Below, one piece after another: positions 1 through 7,579 of a stretch of DNA of 18,046 bases. This DNA comes from Vicinamibacteria bacterium (lineage in GTDB: Bacteria > Acidobacteriota > Vicinamibacteria > Vicinamibacterales > UBA2999). Positions within the stretch are counted from its first letter, which is position 1, and every line of letters begins with the position of its first letter. The notes under the pieces were generated by a model, which was not told where the DNA came from, ran no database searches, and saw nothing but the letters and a program-made list of their open reading frames with translations. Where the stretch lies: the NCBI GenBank assembly GCA_025938035.1, contig JAICQE010000083.1, forward strand, positions 1 through 18,046. Reading direction: 5' to 3'. The translations under genes and the position numbers were made by a program.

Positions 1-654
1 ACCGGCTACTGGGTGTCGATCGTCACCGAGGACTGGATCGAGCGGATGTCGCCTGACTCACCGCCATCCGGTACCGGCGGGCGGGATGCCGCCGATCGCG
101 CGGCCGGCGGCGCCGGCCGAGGCCGCGGCGCCGCCCCGCCTCCAGCCGGCGCGGATCCCTGCCGCGTCTACGGCGCCGGCGGCAGCATGCGTCTCCCCGG
201 GCGGCTGAACATCACCTGGGCGGATGACAATACATTGAAGATTGATATGGACGCCGGTACGCAAACGCGCCTGCTGCGCTTCGGCCAGGTGCCGGCGCCG
301 ACGCAGCGCACGCTGCAGGGCCACTCCGTCGCGACGTGGGACACCGGCGCGCGCGCCGGCGGATTCGGCGGGCGCGGCGGCGGCGGCGCAGCGCCCGCAG
401 CGCCGAGGTGGGGACAGCTCAGAGTGGTGACCACCAACACAACCGGCGGGTACCTGTTGTCGAGCCGCAACACCTACAGCGAGAACGCGGTAATCACCGA
501 GTACTTCATGCCGCACTCGGACTTCGGCGTGGACTACCTGACGGTGATGACGTCGATCGAAGACGGCGGCAACCCGCGCATCGTCAGCTCGACGTTCAAG
601 AAAGAGCCGAACGGATCGAAGTTCTCGCCGACGGGGTGTGACGTCATCCGGTAG
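1..654 (+). CDS. Secreted orphan protein of acidobacterial type, 3' part
   Basis: The reading frame is open from base 1 and ends at TAG 652-654, so the true start lies upstream of the window; the GTG at 13 is simply the first start-like codon inside the frame. The first residues (TGYWVSIVTEDWIERM), the central block (PGRLNITWADDNTLKID, then DAGTQTRLLRFG) and the end (VVTTNTTGGYL, AVITEYF, STFKKEPNGSKFSPTGC) match the pattern I know from an uncharacterised secreted family that is common in Acidobacteriota; this is from memory, not from a search. Two Gly/Ala/Pro-rich stretches (about residues 17-50 and 115-134) look like disordered inserts between conserved blocks. No catalytic motif is visible and no function can be assigned. 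The next gene on the same strand begins 45 bases downstream. Confidence 0.8.
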   Translation, partial: TGYWVSIVTEDWIERMSPDSPPSGTGGRDAADRAAGGAGRGRGAAPPPAGADPCRVYGAGGSMRLPGRLNITWADDNTLKIDMDAGTQTRLLRFGQVPAPTQRTLQGHSVATWDTGARAGGFGGRGGGGAAPAAPRWGQLRVVTTNTTGGYLLSSRNTYSENAVITEYFMPHSDFGVDYLTVMTSIEDGGNPRIVSSTFKKEPNGSKFSPTGCDVIR

Positions 655-666
655 CTGCCGTCACCA

Positions 667-730
667 GCCACGCAGACACGAAGACACGGAGACTCGACAA
701 TGATCCTCCGTGTTTCCGTGACTTCGTGGC
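667..730. repeat. Imperfect inverted repeat of the 'cacgaagacacggag' kind
   Basis: The left arm 667-692 and right arm 705-730 are each 26 bases, and 21 of 26 positions pair. The loop is 693-704. The arms are built from degenerate ACACGGAG/ACACGAAG units, a type of short intergenic repeat often seen in soil bacteria. The start codon of the next gene (700-702) sits in the loop and the Shine-Dalgarno-like GGAGA (688-692) closes the left arm, so the element has become part of that gene's translation start. Confidence 0.75.
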
Positions 731-1185
731 TCGTCGCGTGCGTTCTCGCAATTAACCCCGTAACCGTCGCTGCGCAGCCGGACGCGCTCTGGTTCGGGGT
801 CTGGCAACAAATTCCTCCAACTGAAAAGTGGTTCAATCCGTGGCCGTACCAGAAGGTCACGCTGCGCGTCGAGCCGACAGACGATGGCCTCCGCGTCGTC
901 TACGACCTGGTGCGGCGGCGCGGCGGCATCACGCACATGGAGTGGGCGGGGCGGTTCGACGGCCGCGACTATCCGGTTCAAGGCGTCGATTACGTCCTGA
1001 CCAACGCCTACACGCAGATCTCAGATCGCTCGTATCAGATCGTCGTCCGTGTTGACGGCCGCGAAGCAGCCGTCGCGACTGCTGTGGTGTCCGCCGATGG
1101 TTCGCGGATGACTGTCGATACGGTGGAACGAGATGCTCGCGGGCAGGCTGCAGAAACACGGGCGGTATATGTGAGGCGTCAGTAA
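700..1185 (+). CDS. Small secreted protein of unknown function (161 aa)
   Basis: The ATG at 700 is preceded by GGAGA seven bases upstream, a plausible ribosome binding site. The first 26 residues form a Sec signal peptide (hydrophobic stretch SWLVACVLAINPVTVAA, cleavage likely after VAA-Q). The mature part begins PDALWFGVWQ and is predicted to be beta-rich; the blocks FDGRDYPVQG and the closing VERDARGQ...RAVYVRRQ resemble small lipocalin-like secreted proteins of Acidobacteriota that begin 'GTWKLN' and contain 'YDGKDYPVTG'. That similarity is from memory. No active site is visible. Residues 2-10 are encoded by the right arm of the inverted repeat at 667-730, which is a typical translation of that repeat class, so half of the signal peptide may be recruited repeat DNA. 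The gene ends at TAA 1183-1185, at the edge of a second repeat. Confidence 0.7.
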   Translation: MILRVSVTSWLVACVLAINPVTVAAQPDALWFGVWQQIPPTEKWFNPWPYQKVTLRVEPTDDGLRVVYDLVRRRGGITHMEWAGRFDGRDYPVQGVDYVLTNAYTQISDRSYQIVVRVDGREAAVATAVVSADGSRMTVDTVERDARGQAAETRAVYVRRQ

Positions 1186-1272
1186 TTCAGAATGCAGAAT
1201 GCAGAATGCAGAATGCAGGCGAGACGCAGGCCTCTCCTTCCCCTGAACTCTGCATTCAGCATTCTGCATTGC
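1185..1272. repeat. AGAATGC heptamer repeat forming a long hairpin
   Basis: Four tandem near-perfect copies of the heptamer AGAATGC fill about 1188-1218, and an inverted copy lies at 1246-1272. Bases 1198-1218 pair with 1250-1270 at 20 of 21 positions, with a 31-base loop. It sits exactly between two convergent genes (stop codons at 1185 and 1277), so it could end transcription from both sides or stabilise both 3' ends, although it has no T-run. Heptamer repeats of this sequence recur in intergenic DNA of many soil bacteria; this is from memory. Confidence 0.8.
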
Positions 1273-1276
1273 CGAA

Positions 1277-2512
1277 TCACGGATCGTGCGGTCTCACCCA
1301 ACGGAAGCCGCTGTTGAGCAGCGGGAACGCCGACGGATCGACGCGCTGCAGGTCCGCCTGAATCCTGTGGCCGTCCATCTCTCCGTCGAGGCGCAGTCCG
1401 CCATCTGACGTCCGATCGAAGGTGAATCGCGCCCCCCACGCGCGGCTCCCGCCTTTCGTCAGGGCAAGTGTTCCGGTTCCTTGGTCGATCGACACGCCGT
1501 AGCGGGCGAATGAATCGTCGGTGCGCTGGAACACCGCCACGCCGGGCGCATCGAAGATGACGCGCCGCCAGCGCCGGTCGTAGTCGTTCAATTCCGCCGG
1601 CCGTGCCTGACCGTCCAGCGAGAGCCGCTCGACGTTCCAGATTCCGTAGAGCACCGACTTCGGCCGGCCGCCGCCGCCCACCTGCCAGAACTTCCAGTTG
1701 ATCCACGCTTGCGTCGCGAGCAGATACACACCGAGGACCACAAGCAGAACTCTTCCGATCGCGGGTGCCTTCAGCCGGACCTCCAGCGTTGTGTCCTGCC
1801 TCATCCGGATTGCCGGCACCAGCAGCATCAGCGCCAGCACGATCAGGTGTGCCGTCACCAGCTTCACGCCGATGTCGAACGTCAGGTTCAACAGCAGAAC
1901 CTGCACCATCGACACGAGCGCCAGCAGCGCGCCGAGCGGCACAGTTCGCGGGAGCAGGAGCAGCACACCGGCGAGCACCTCGACGCAGCCGGTGGCGATC
2001 TGATACGCCGGCGCCGATCCGATGGTCGTCCACAGCAGCGCGCTGAGCGTCATCTCCCCCGCCGGCGTGACCAGCGCGGTGAGCGGCGGCGCCGGAAACT
2101 GCGTCGGAATGACTTTGGTCATCCCGTATTCGAGCATCGACGCGGCGAGCAGGACGCGAACCGCCAGCCATCCCCACGCGTGCAGCGCCGCGTAGCCGCG
2201 GCGCCGATCACGCAACGACCAGACGGCCGTCGTCACGACCGAGGCGACGAGCAGCCACGACCACTGGATCCAGAAGAACAGCGTCTCGCCGCCGCTGACA
2301 TCGTCGAGCGGCACGTCCACGCCGAAGAACGTCCGGGCAACCCAGTGCGTGACGTCGCGCATCGGCCACAACCGCCCCAGGCCTCGATAGGTGAACCACG
2401 GATTTGGAATCAGGCTGCCCGAGATCTGGCTGGCAAGGCAGAACAGCGTCAGGTAGACGAAGCCGAAGCGAAGCGTGACGGACACGGGGCGATGATAACG
2501 GTCCCCCGTCAC
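1277..2512 (-). CDS. DoxX-like polytopic membrane protein with C-terminal soluble domain
   Basis: This 411-residue protein begins with GTG at 2512; an alternative GTG at 2485 would remove nine residues, and neither has a strong ribosome binding site. About seven hydrophobic segments are visible (roughly 14-34, 79-99, 113-130, 165-188, 192-212, 217-235 and 253-271). The segment around MLEYGMTKVIPTQFP and the following GCVEVLAGVLLLLPRT resemble the conserved core of DoxX-family proteins, which take part in quinone or thiol redox reactions in some bacteria. Residues about 285-411 form a hydrophilic beta-rich domain (LYGIWNVE ... FPLLNSGFRWV) that looks lipocalin-like. The gene is divergent from the CMD-family operon across 92 bases, which may hold promoters for both. 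Its function is not known; the DoxX label is a family guess of moderate strength. Confidence 0.7.
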   Translation of the reverse strand: MTGDRYHRPVSVTLRFGFVYLTLFCLASQISGSLIPNPWFTYRGLGRLWPMRDVTHWVARTFFGVDVPLDDVSGGETLFFWIQWSWLLVASVVTTAVWSLRDRRRGYAALHAWGWLAVRVLLAASMLEYGMTKVIPTQFPAPPLTALVTPAGEMTLSALLWTTIGSAPAYQIATGCVEVLAGVLLLLPRTVPLGALLALVSMVQVLLLNLTFDIGVKLVTAHLIVLALMLLVPAIRMRQDTTLEVRLKAPAIGRVLLVVLGVYLLATQAWINWKFWQVGGGGRPKSVLYGIWNVERLSLDGQARPAELNDYDRRWRRVIFDAPGVAVFQRTDDSFARYGVSIDQGTGTLALTKGGSRAWGARFTFDRTSDGGLRLDGEMDGHRIQADLQRVDPSAFPLLNSGFRWVRPHDP

Positions 2513-2604
2513 ATCTCAGCCGGAATGCCGCCCCGACGTGGCCGCCCTAGTGGTTTTGCGTTATTGAGCTTTGCGCACGCGGCTGCGACGATGCCGGGCG
2601 CGCC

Positions 2605-3144
2605 ATGCCACATATTGCCTTGCCAGAAGGGGTTCCGGGAATTCGGAGCGCCCTCCAATACCGCCCGGAGACGGCCGCGCCGCTCCTCCAGCTCGCGGAA
2701 GTACTGCTGCGCGGACCGAACACGCTGACCAGCGGGGAGCGGGAGACGATCGCGGCATTCGTGTCGTCGCGGAATGAGTGCCGTTTCTGTCACGCCAGCC
2801 ACCGTGCCGCCGCAGCGCACCACCTCGACGGCGACTACACCGTTGTCGACGCGGTACGCGACGACTACGAATCGGCGCCGGTCAGCGCCAAGCTCAAGGC
2901 GCTGCTGGCCGTTGCCGCAAAGGTGCAGCAGGGCGGCACCTGCGTGACCACGGCCGATGTCGAGCGGGCACGCGCCGAAGGCGCGACCGACGTTGAGATT
3001 CACGACACGGTTCTCATCGCCGCCGCCTTCTGCATGTACAACCGCTATGTCGACGGTCTGGCCACGTTTACACCTGTAGACGAGGCCGTCTACGACGCAA
3101 TGGGCCGCCGGATGGCGCACCAGGGATACGTCAACCGGTCATGA
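2605..3144 (+). CDS. CMD/AhpD-family peroxidase-related protein, copy 1
   Basis: This 179-residue protein carries the AhpD signature E-X11-C-X2-C-X3-H (E47, C59, C62, H66), seen in the segment GERETIAAF...ECRFCHASH. In AhpD and related carboxymuconolactone decarboxylase (CMD) proteins the CXXC pair is redox-active and works with the Glu and His in peroxide reduction or in decarboxylation of a cyclic lactone. The all-helical CMD fold repeats in the C-terminal half (HDTVLIAAAFCMYNRYVDG). It is a close paralogue of the third gene of this cluster: in the first 52 residues 33 are identical without gaps. The start at 2605 was chosen because the MPHIALP N-terminus aligns with that paralogue; the upstream ribosome binding site is weak. 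It begins a tight operon, and its stop overlaps the next start (ATGA at 3141-3144). Confidence 0.85.
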   Translation: MPHIALPEGVPGIRSALQYRPETAAPLLQLAEVLLRGPNTLTSGERETIAAFVSSRNECRFCHASHRAAAAHHLDGDYTVVDAVRDDYESAPVSAKLKALLAVAAKVQQGGTCVTTADVERARAEGATDVEIHDTVLIAAAFCMYNRYVDGLATFTPVDEAVYDAMGRRMAHQGYVNRS

Positions 3145-3737
3145 CGTCCCTGTATCTCCCTGAGATCGAGGCCAATCCACAGCCGGGGGCGTACCGCACG
3201 CTCATCGAACGCGCGAAAGCGAACGGCACCGAGTATTCGAAGATCTGGGCTCTCTTCGCCTTTCAGCACGACATCACCATCCACATGGGCCGCTTCACAC
3301 ACGGGGTGCTCCGCCAGCCGGCCAGCATCAGCCCGGGAATCCGCGAGCTCATTGCCGCCTATACGTCACGGCTGAACGAGTGCGGCTTCTGCACCAAGGC
3401 GCACGCGGCGGCGGCCGCAGAGCTGCTGGGCGATCAGGACCTCGTGGCCCGGGTGCTGCGCGATCCCGAGCAGGCACCGCTCGACGAGCGAACGCGGGTG
3501 CTGCTGCGGTTCGTCAGAGCGATCACGACGAACCTGCCGGCCGTGTCCGGCGCCGACGTGCAGAGGGTGCGTGCCGCGGGGTGGGACGACGAGGCGATCT
3601 ACTTCGCCATTACGACCTGCGCGCTCTTCAACTTCTACAACCGATGGATCACCGCGACCGGCGTCCCGCAGATGTCGGACGAGGCCCACCGCGAGCAGGG
3701 ACGCGCGCTTGCCGCGCGCGGCTACATCCGCGATTAA
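3141..3737 (+). CDS. CMD/AhpD-family protein, divergent copy 2
   Basis: This 198-residue CMD-family protein has the complete AhpD motif E69-X11-C81-X2-C84-X3-H88 (block IRELIAAYTSRLNECGFCTKAHAA). It is more distant than its two flanking paralogues: the N-terminus is longer and carries FAFQHDITIHMGRFTHGVL, and the C-terminal helix reads ALFNFYNRWITATG in place of the NRYVDGLA block. The start overlaps the previous stop by four bases, so translation is probably coupled. It may act on a different substrate or form mixed oligomers with the flanking copies; this is inference. Confidence 0.85.
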   Translation: MTSLYLPEIEANPQPGAYRTLIERAKANGTEYSKIWALFAFQHDITIHMGRFTHGVLRQPASISPGIRELIAAYTSRLNECGFCTKAHAAAAAELLGDQDLVARVLRDPEQAPLDERTRVLLRFVRAITTNLPAVSGADVQRVRAAGWDDEAIYFAITTCALFNFYNRWITATGVPQMSDEAHREQGRALAARGYIRD

Positions 3738-3759
3738 CGGGACGCTGAGGACAGAATTG

Positions 3760-4311
3760 ATGGCTCACATTGCGCTGCCTTCCGGGTTGCCTGGCATCCG
3801 CGGCCCGATGGCGTTTCGGCCCGAGACGGCGAAACCGCTGAACGACCTCGTCGACGTGCTCCTGCGCGGCCCGCACCCGCTGTCTCCCGGCGAACGGGAG
3901 CTGATTGCGACCTTCACGTCGGCGCAGAACGACTGCCGCTACTGTCAGACGATCCACGGCGCCATCGCCGCTCATCATCTGCAGGACGAAGACGTGGTGG
4001 AGCGCGTGAAACGCGACTTCGAGCACGCCGGCGTGTCGGACAAGCTCAAGGCGCTCCTCGTCATTGCCGCGAAAACCGCGCGCGGCGGCGCTCATGTCGG
4101 TGCCGAAGACGTGCAACGGGCGCGTGCCCATGGCGCTTCCGACCTCGAGATCCACGACACGGTACTGATCGCGGCCGCTTTCTGCATGTTCAACCGCTAC
4201 GTCGACGGCCTGGCCACGTGGGCGCCGGACGATCCGGATTTCTACCGGCAGCGCGCCGCGCTCATCGCCGAGCACGGCTACGCCGCCGCAACCGCCGGAG
4301 TGACACGATGA
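3760..4311 (+). CDS. CMD/AhpD-family peroxidase-related protein, copy 3
   Basis: This protein is 183 residues from ATG 3760. The start is supported by GAGGA (3747-3751) eight bases upstream and by alignment of MAHIALPSGLPGIRG with the first copy; the open frame extends further upstream over the previous gene, but that part is not coding. The AhpD motif E47-X11-C59-X2-C62-X3-H66 is intact (ELIATFTSAQNDCRYCQTIH) at the same residue numbers as in copy 1. The C-terminal block HDTVLIAAAFCMFNRYVDGLA is almost identical to copy 1. The gene lies 22 bases after copy 2 and its stop overlaps the TonB receptor start (ATGA at 4308-4311), tying these small redox-type proteins to an outer-membrane receptor. 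Confidence 0.85.
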   Translation: MAHIALPSGLPGIRGPMAFRPETAKPLNDLVDVLLRGPHPLSPGERELIATFTSAQNDCRYCQTIHGAIAAHHLQDEDVVERVKRDFEHAGVSDKLKALLVIAAKTARGGAHVGAEDVQRARAHGASDLEIHDTVLIAAAFCMFNRYVDGLATWAPDDPDFYRQRAALIAEHGYAAATAGVTR

Positions 4312-7300
4312 AGAACCGACGCGCTGCATGGTGCGCTGTACTGATCTGGATGGCGACAGCCACCGCACTCGTCGCGCAGGACCCGACGGGAGCTATCGAA
4401 GGGACGGTTACCGACCCGTCCGGCGCCGTGATTGCCAGCGCCCGGGTGACGGTGCGCCAGCTCGACACGGGCCTCACGCGCGAGACGACCTCGGCGAGCA
4501 ACGGACAGTACCGTGTCGTCGGCCTCCCGGTCGGCCCGTACAGCGTCGTTGTCGAAGCGCCGAAGCTGGCCACGGCGGTCCGGGAGCCGATCGGCGTCAG
4601 CGTCAATCAGACGGTGCGGCTCAACGTGGAGCTGGGACTTTCGGCTGTTGCGGAGCGCGTCACTGTGACGGGCAGCGGGCAGCTGGTGGACTCGGCGACC
4701 ACCGCCCTCGGCCGCGTCGTGACCGGCCGCGAGCTGGTGGACCTGCCGCTCAATGGCAGGAACTTCACGCAGCTCGGCCTGCTCCAGACCGGTGTCGCGC
4801 CGTTGACGGCGGGCGTCGCGACCGCCGGTGGCAGCCTTCGTCAGGGGCAGTCGTACGCGGTCAATGGGATGCGCCCGGAGCAGAACCTCTACCTCCTCGA
4901 CGGCGCGCAGAACATCAACCGTATGGACGGCGGCTATGCGCTGAAGATCCCGGTGGACGTCGTCGCGGAGTTCCGCATTCTGACCCAGGGCGCGCCTGCG
5001 GAGTTCGGTGGCACCGCCGGCGCGACGACGAGCATCGTCACGCGATCCGGCACCAACCGGCTGAGCGGCAGTTTGTACGAGTTCGTGCGGAACGACGCGT
5101 TCGACGCCCGCAACTTCTTTTCGCAGCAGGTCGAGCCGCTCAAGCAGCATCAGTTCGGCACGACGCTCGGTGGCCCGCTGCGGCGCGATCGGACGTTCTT
5201 CTTCGGCTACTACGAAGGCTTCCGCAACACCCAGGGCATCACGACCAGCGCCACGGTGCCGACGCAGGCCGAGCGGGACGGCGATTTCTCGGGCATGGCC
5301 GGGCCGCTGCTGAACATCGCCGCCGGCGGGGTGCCTTTTCAGGGCAACAGGCTCCCGCCGGGGGCGATCAATCCGGTGGCGCGCAACGTGCTCGCAATGT
5401 ATCCGCTCGGTAACGTCTCGCCGTCGATTTACCGCGAGACGCTCATCGCGCAGAACGAGTACGACCAGGCCGGCGCCCGCATCGATCTGGCGCTGTCGAA
5501 CCGCGATCAGCTATTTGCCCGGTACTCGTATTCAGGCGGCAACAACAACAATCCCGTGTCGGTTCGCGGCAGCGATGCCCCGGGGTTTCCGACGCGCGAC
5601 GATTTCGGAACGCACTCGCTGACCGTGTCGGGCACGCGTATCCTCTCGCCGTCGCTGACCAACACCGTGCGCGCGAACTACCTGCGTCACAAATTCTTCT
5701 TCGATCAGCGGCTGAACCGGACACCGCCAAGCGCGCTGGGCTTTGGCTACGAACCGGTCCACGAGATCGGGCAGGGCCCGCCGTTCTTCAACATCAGCGG
5801 ATACACGCCGATCGGCGGCGCCATTACCGGACCCCGGAACACGACGCAGGACACGTTCGAACTGCAGGACAGCGTGACATGGGCGCGCGGCGCCCACCTG
5901 TTCAAGTTCGGCGGCGAGTACCTGCGGACGAACATCGACATGTTCCAGGGCATCGCGCCGAATGCGTTCTTCGTGTTCTCGTCCACGTTCCCGACGAACC
6001 ACGTCGTCGCCAACGTGCTGCTCGGCGCGCCCGTTGTCTTCTACCAGGGCTTCGGCGACTTTTCGCGTGAGGTGCTCGCGCAGGGGACCGGCCTGTATGC
6101 GCAGGATGAATGGCGCGTGGCCGATACGGTCACCCTCAACGTGGGGCTGCGCTACGAGCGGATCAATCCGCTGACCGAAGCGGAGGATCGTCTGAATGGT
6201 TTCGTGCCTGGCGTGCAGTCGGTGGTGCGGCCGGACGCGCCGCGTGGTCTGCTGTTTCCCGGAGACCCGGGCGTCGGCGAGGGGATCGCGCACAGCGCCA
6301 ATGCGTTCATGCCCAGGATGGGCGCGGCCTGGGATCCCGCCGGGGACGGCACGTGGGTAATCCGATCCAGCTATGGCCTCTTCTACGATCAGTTCCAGAA
6401 CGGCGCCGGGACGGCGTCGCAGATCGCGATCAGCGCGATTCCGGCGGCGCAGTTCGTCCAGTTCAGCGGCGCCGGCCTGAATTTCCAGAATCCGTACGCG
6501 AACCGGCCGCCGATCCTGCCGAACAGTTTTGTGCGGCCGTCCACGGTGTTCGCGATGGACGTCAACAACAAGCCGCCGTACTTCCATCACTGGAACGCCG
6601 GCGTGCAGCGGGCGCTGTTCGACCGCTATGTTGTCGAGGCCCGCTACGTTGGCGCCGCCGGGCGCCGCCTGCCGCGGAACGTCGAGGCGAATCCCGCGGT
6701 GTACGGTCCGGGCGCGACGGCGCAGAACGCCGATCGGCGGCGCATCTACGCAAACTGCCCGGCGGACGGAAGCCCCTGTGATTTTTCAACCGTGGCGATG
6801 ATTACGAACATCGCGCGGGCGTCGTATCAGGCGCTGCAGACGAGCGTGTCGCGCCGGTACTCGACCGGTGTCGGGTTCAACGTGTCGTACTGGTATTCCC
6901 GCACCAGCGATCACCTGTCGGCCATGAACCTGTCCGGCGCGGCGGCGAAACCGCTGGCGGGTGAGAACGATCTCGCGCAGAACCCGTTCGACTTCGAGGC
7001 GGAATGGGGACCCTCGCTGTTCGACGCGCGGCACCGCTTCGTGGCGAGCGGCAGCTGGATTCTCCCGACGCCGTCCGCCGCCGCCCCGCTTGTTCGCGCG
7101 CTGCTGGGTGGCTGGCAGTTCAATGCAATCGGTACCGTCACCTCGGGAACACCGTTCACCGTTTCCGATTCGGCGAACGTCGCGCTGCAGGCCAACAGCC
7201 CGCCGATCTCCGGGTTTGCGGCAAGCCGTCCCAATGTCATCGGCGATCCGAACAGCGGTCCGCACACTGTCGATGCGTGGATGAGCCGATCGGCGTTCGA

Positions 7301-7574
7301 GCGCCTGAACATCCAGACGCAGGCGGGCCAGTTCGGCAACGCCGGACGGAACATCGTTCGCGGCCCGGGCTACGGCAATCTCGACGTGTCGCTCGTGCGC
7401 GACATCGCCCTGCCGCACGGCACCCGGCTGCAGCTGCGTGCCGAGGTGTTTAATGTGACGAACCACGTCAACTTCGGGTTGCCGGTCGCCGATCTCAACT
7501 CTCCGAACTTCGGCCGCATCTTCTCCGCCGGACCGCCGCGGCTGCTGCAGTTCGGCGCGAAGTTGATCTTCTAG
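4308..7574 (+). CDS. Oar-like TonB-dependent receptor with carboxypeptidase-regulatory domain
   Basis: This protein is 1088 residues from ATG 4308. That start overlaps the preceding stop and begins a clear signal peptide (MKNRRAAWCAVLIWMATATALVAQ). Residues about 27-108 form a CarboxypepD_reg-like beta-sandwich (GAIEGTVTDPSGAVI ... TRETTSASNGQYRVVGLPVGPYSV). The plug follows (ELVDLPLNGRNFTQL, YAVNGMRPEQNLYLLDG, VAEFRILTQGAPAEFGG, GATTSIVTRSGTNRLSGSLYE), then a long beta-barrel with repeated aromatic-ended strands, closing in RAEVFNVTNHVNFG and a terminal Phe typical of outer-membrane beta-barrels. This architecture and length match the Oar/SusC-like receptors expanded in Acidobacteriota. The substrate cannot be read from sequence; oligosaccharides, peptides or other large molecules are possible. 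An MFS transporter starts five bases after the stop, suggesting passage across both membranes. Confidence 0.9.
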   Translation: MKNRRAAWCAVLIWMATATALVAQDPTGAIEGTVTDPSGAVIASARVTVRQLDTGLTRETTSASNGQYRVVGLPVGPYSVVVEAPKLATAVREPIGVSVNQTVRLNVELGLSAVAERVTVTGSGQLVDSATTALGRVVTGRELVDLPLNGRNFTQLGLLQTGVAPLTAGVATAGGSLRQGQSYAVNGMRPEQNLYLLDGAQNINRMDGGYALKIPVDVVAEFRILTQGAPAEFGGTAGATTSIVTRSGTNRLSGSLYEFVRNDAFDARNFFSQQVEPLKQHQFGTTLGGPLRRDRTFFFGYYEGFRNTQGITTSATVPTQAERDGDFSGMAGPLLNIAAGGVPFQGNRLPPGAINPVARNVLAMYPLGNVSPSIYRETLIAQNEYDQAGARIDLALSNRDQLFARYSYSGGNNNNPVSVRGSDAPGFPTRDDFGTHSLTVSGTRILSPSLTNTVRANYLRHKFFFDQRLNRTPPSALGFGYEPVHEIGQGPPFFNISGYTPIGGAITGPRNTTQDTFELQDSVTWARGAHLFKFGGEYLRTNIDMFQGIAPNAFFVFSSTFPTNHVVANVLLGAPVVFYQGFGDFSREVLAQGTGLYAQDEWRVADTVTLNVGLRYERINPLTEAEDRLNGFVPGVQSVVRPDAPRGLLFPGDPGVGEGIAHSANAFMPRMGAAWDPAGDGTWVIRSSYGLFYDQFQNGAGTASQIAISAIPAAQFVQFSGAGLNFQNPYANRPPILPNSFVRPSTVFAMDVNNKPPYFHHWNAGVQRALFDRYVVEARYVGAAGRRLPRNVEANPAVYGPGATAQNADRRRIYANCPADGSPCDFSTVAMITNIARASYQALQTSVSRRYSTGVGFNVSYWYSRTSDHLSAMNLSGAAAKPLAGENDLAQNPFDFEAEWGPSLFDARHRFVASGSWILPTPSAAAPLVRALLGGWQFNAIGTVTSGTPFTVSDSANVALQANSPPISGFAASRPNVIGDPNSGPHTVDAWMSRSAFERLNIQTQAGQFGNAGRNIVRGPGYGNLDVSLVRDIALPHGTRLQLRAEVFNVTNHVNFGLPVADLNSPNFGRIFSAGPPRLLQFGAKLIF

Positions 7575-7579
7575 CGCGG

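Noticed and set aside
1188..1218. CRISPR-like short tandem repeat
   Set aside because: The unit is only seven bases, there are no spacers, and the inverse copy downstream shows it is a hairpin repeat.
1179..2177. Long open frame (332 codons) on the minus strand inside the DoxX-like gene
   Set aside because: It is an Arg/Ala/Gly-rich out-of-frame shadow of the membrane protein and ends by translating the heptamer repeat; it has no start signal or recognisable motif.
3571..3759. N-terminal extension of the third CMD gene
   Set aside because: It overlaps the second CMD gene out of frame; the ATG at 3760 has a ribosome binding site and aligns with the paralogue's start.
5532..6590. 352-codon open frame antisense to the TonB receptor
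   Set aside because: It is rich in Arg, Val, Ala and His with no family signature; the receptor frame is clear throughout.
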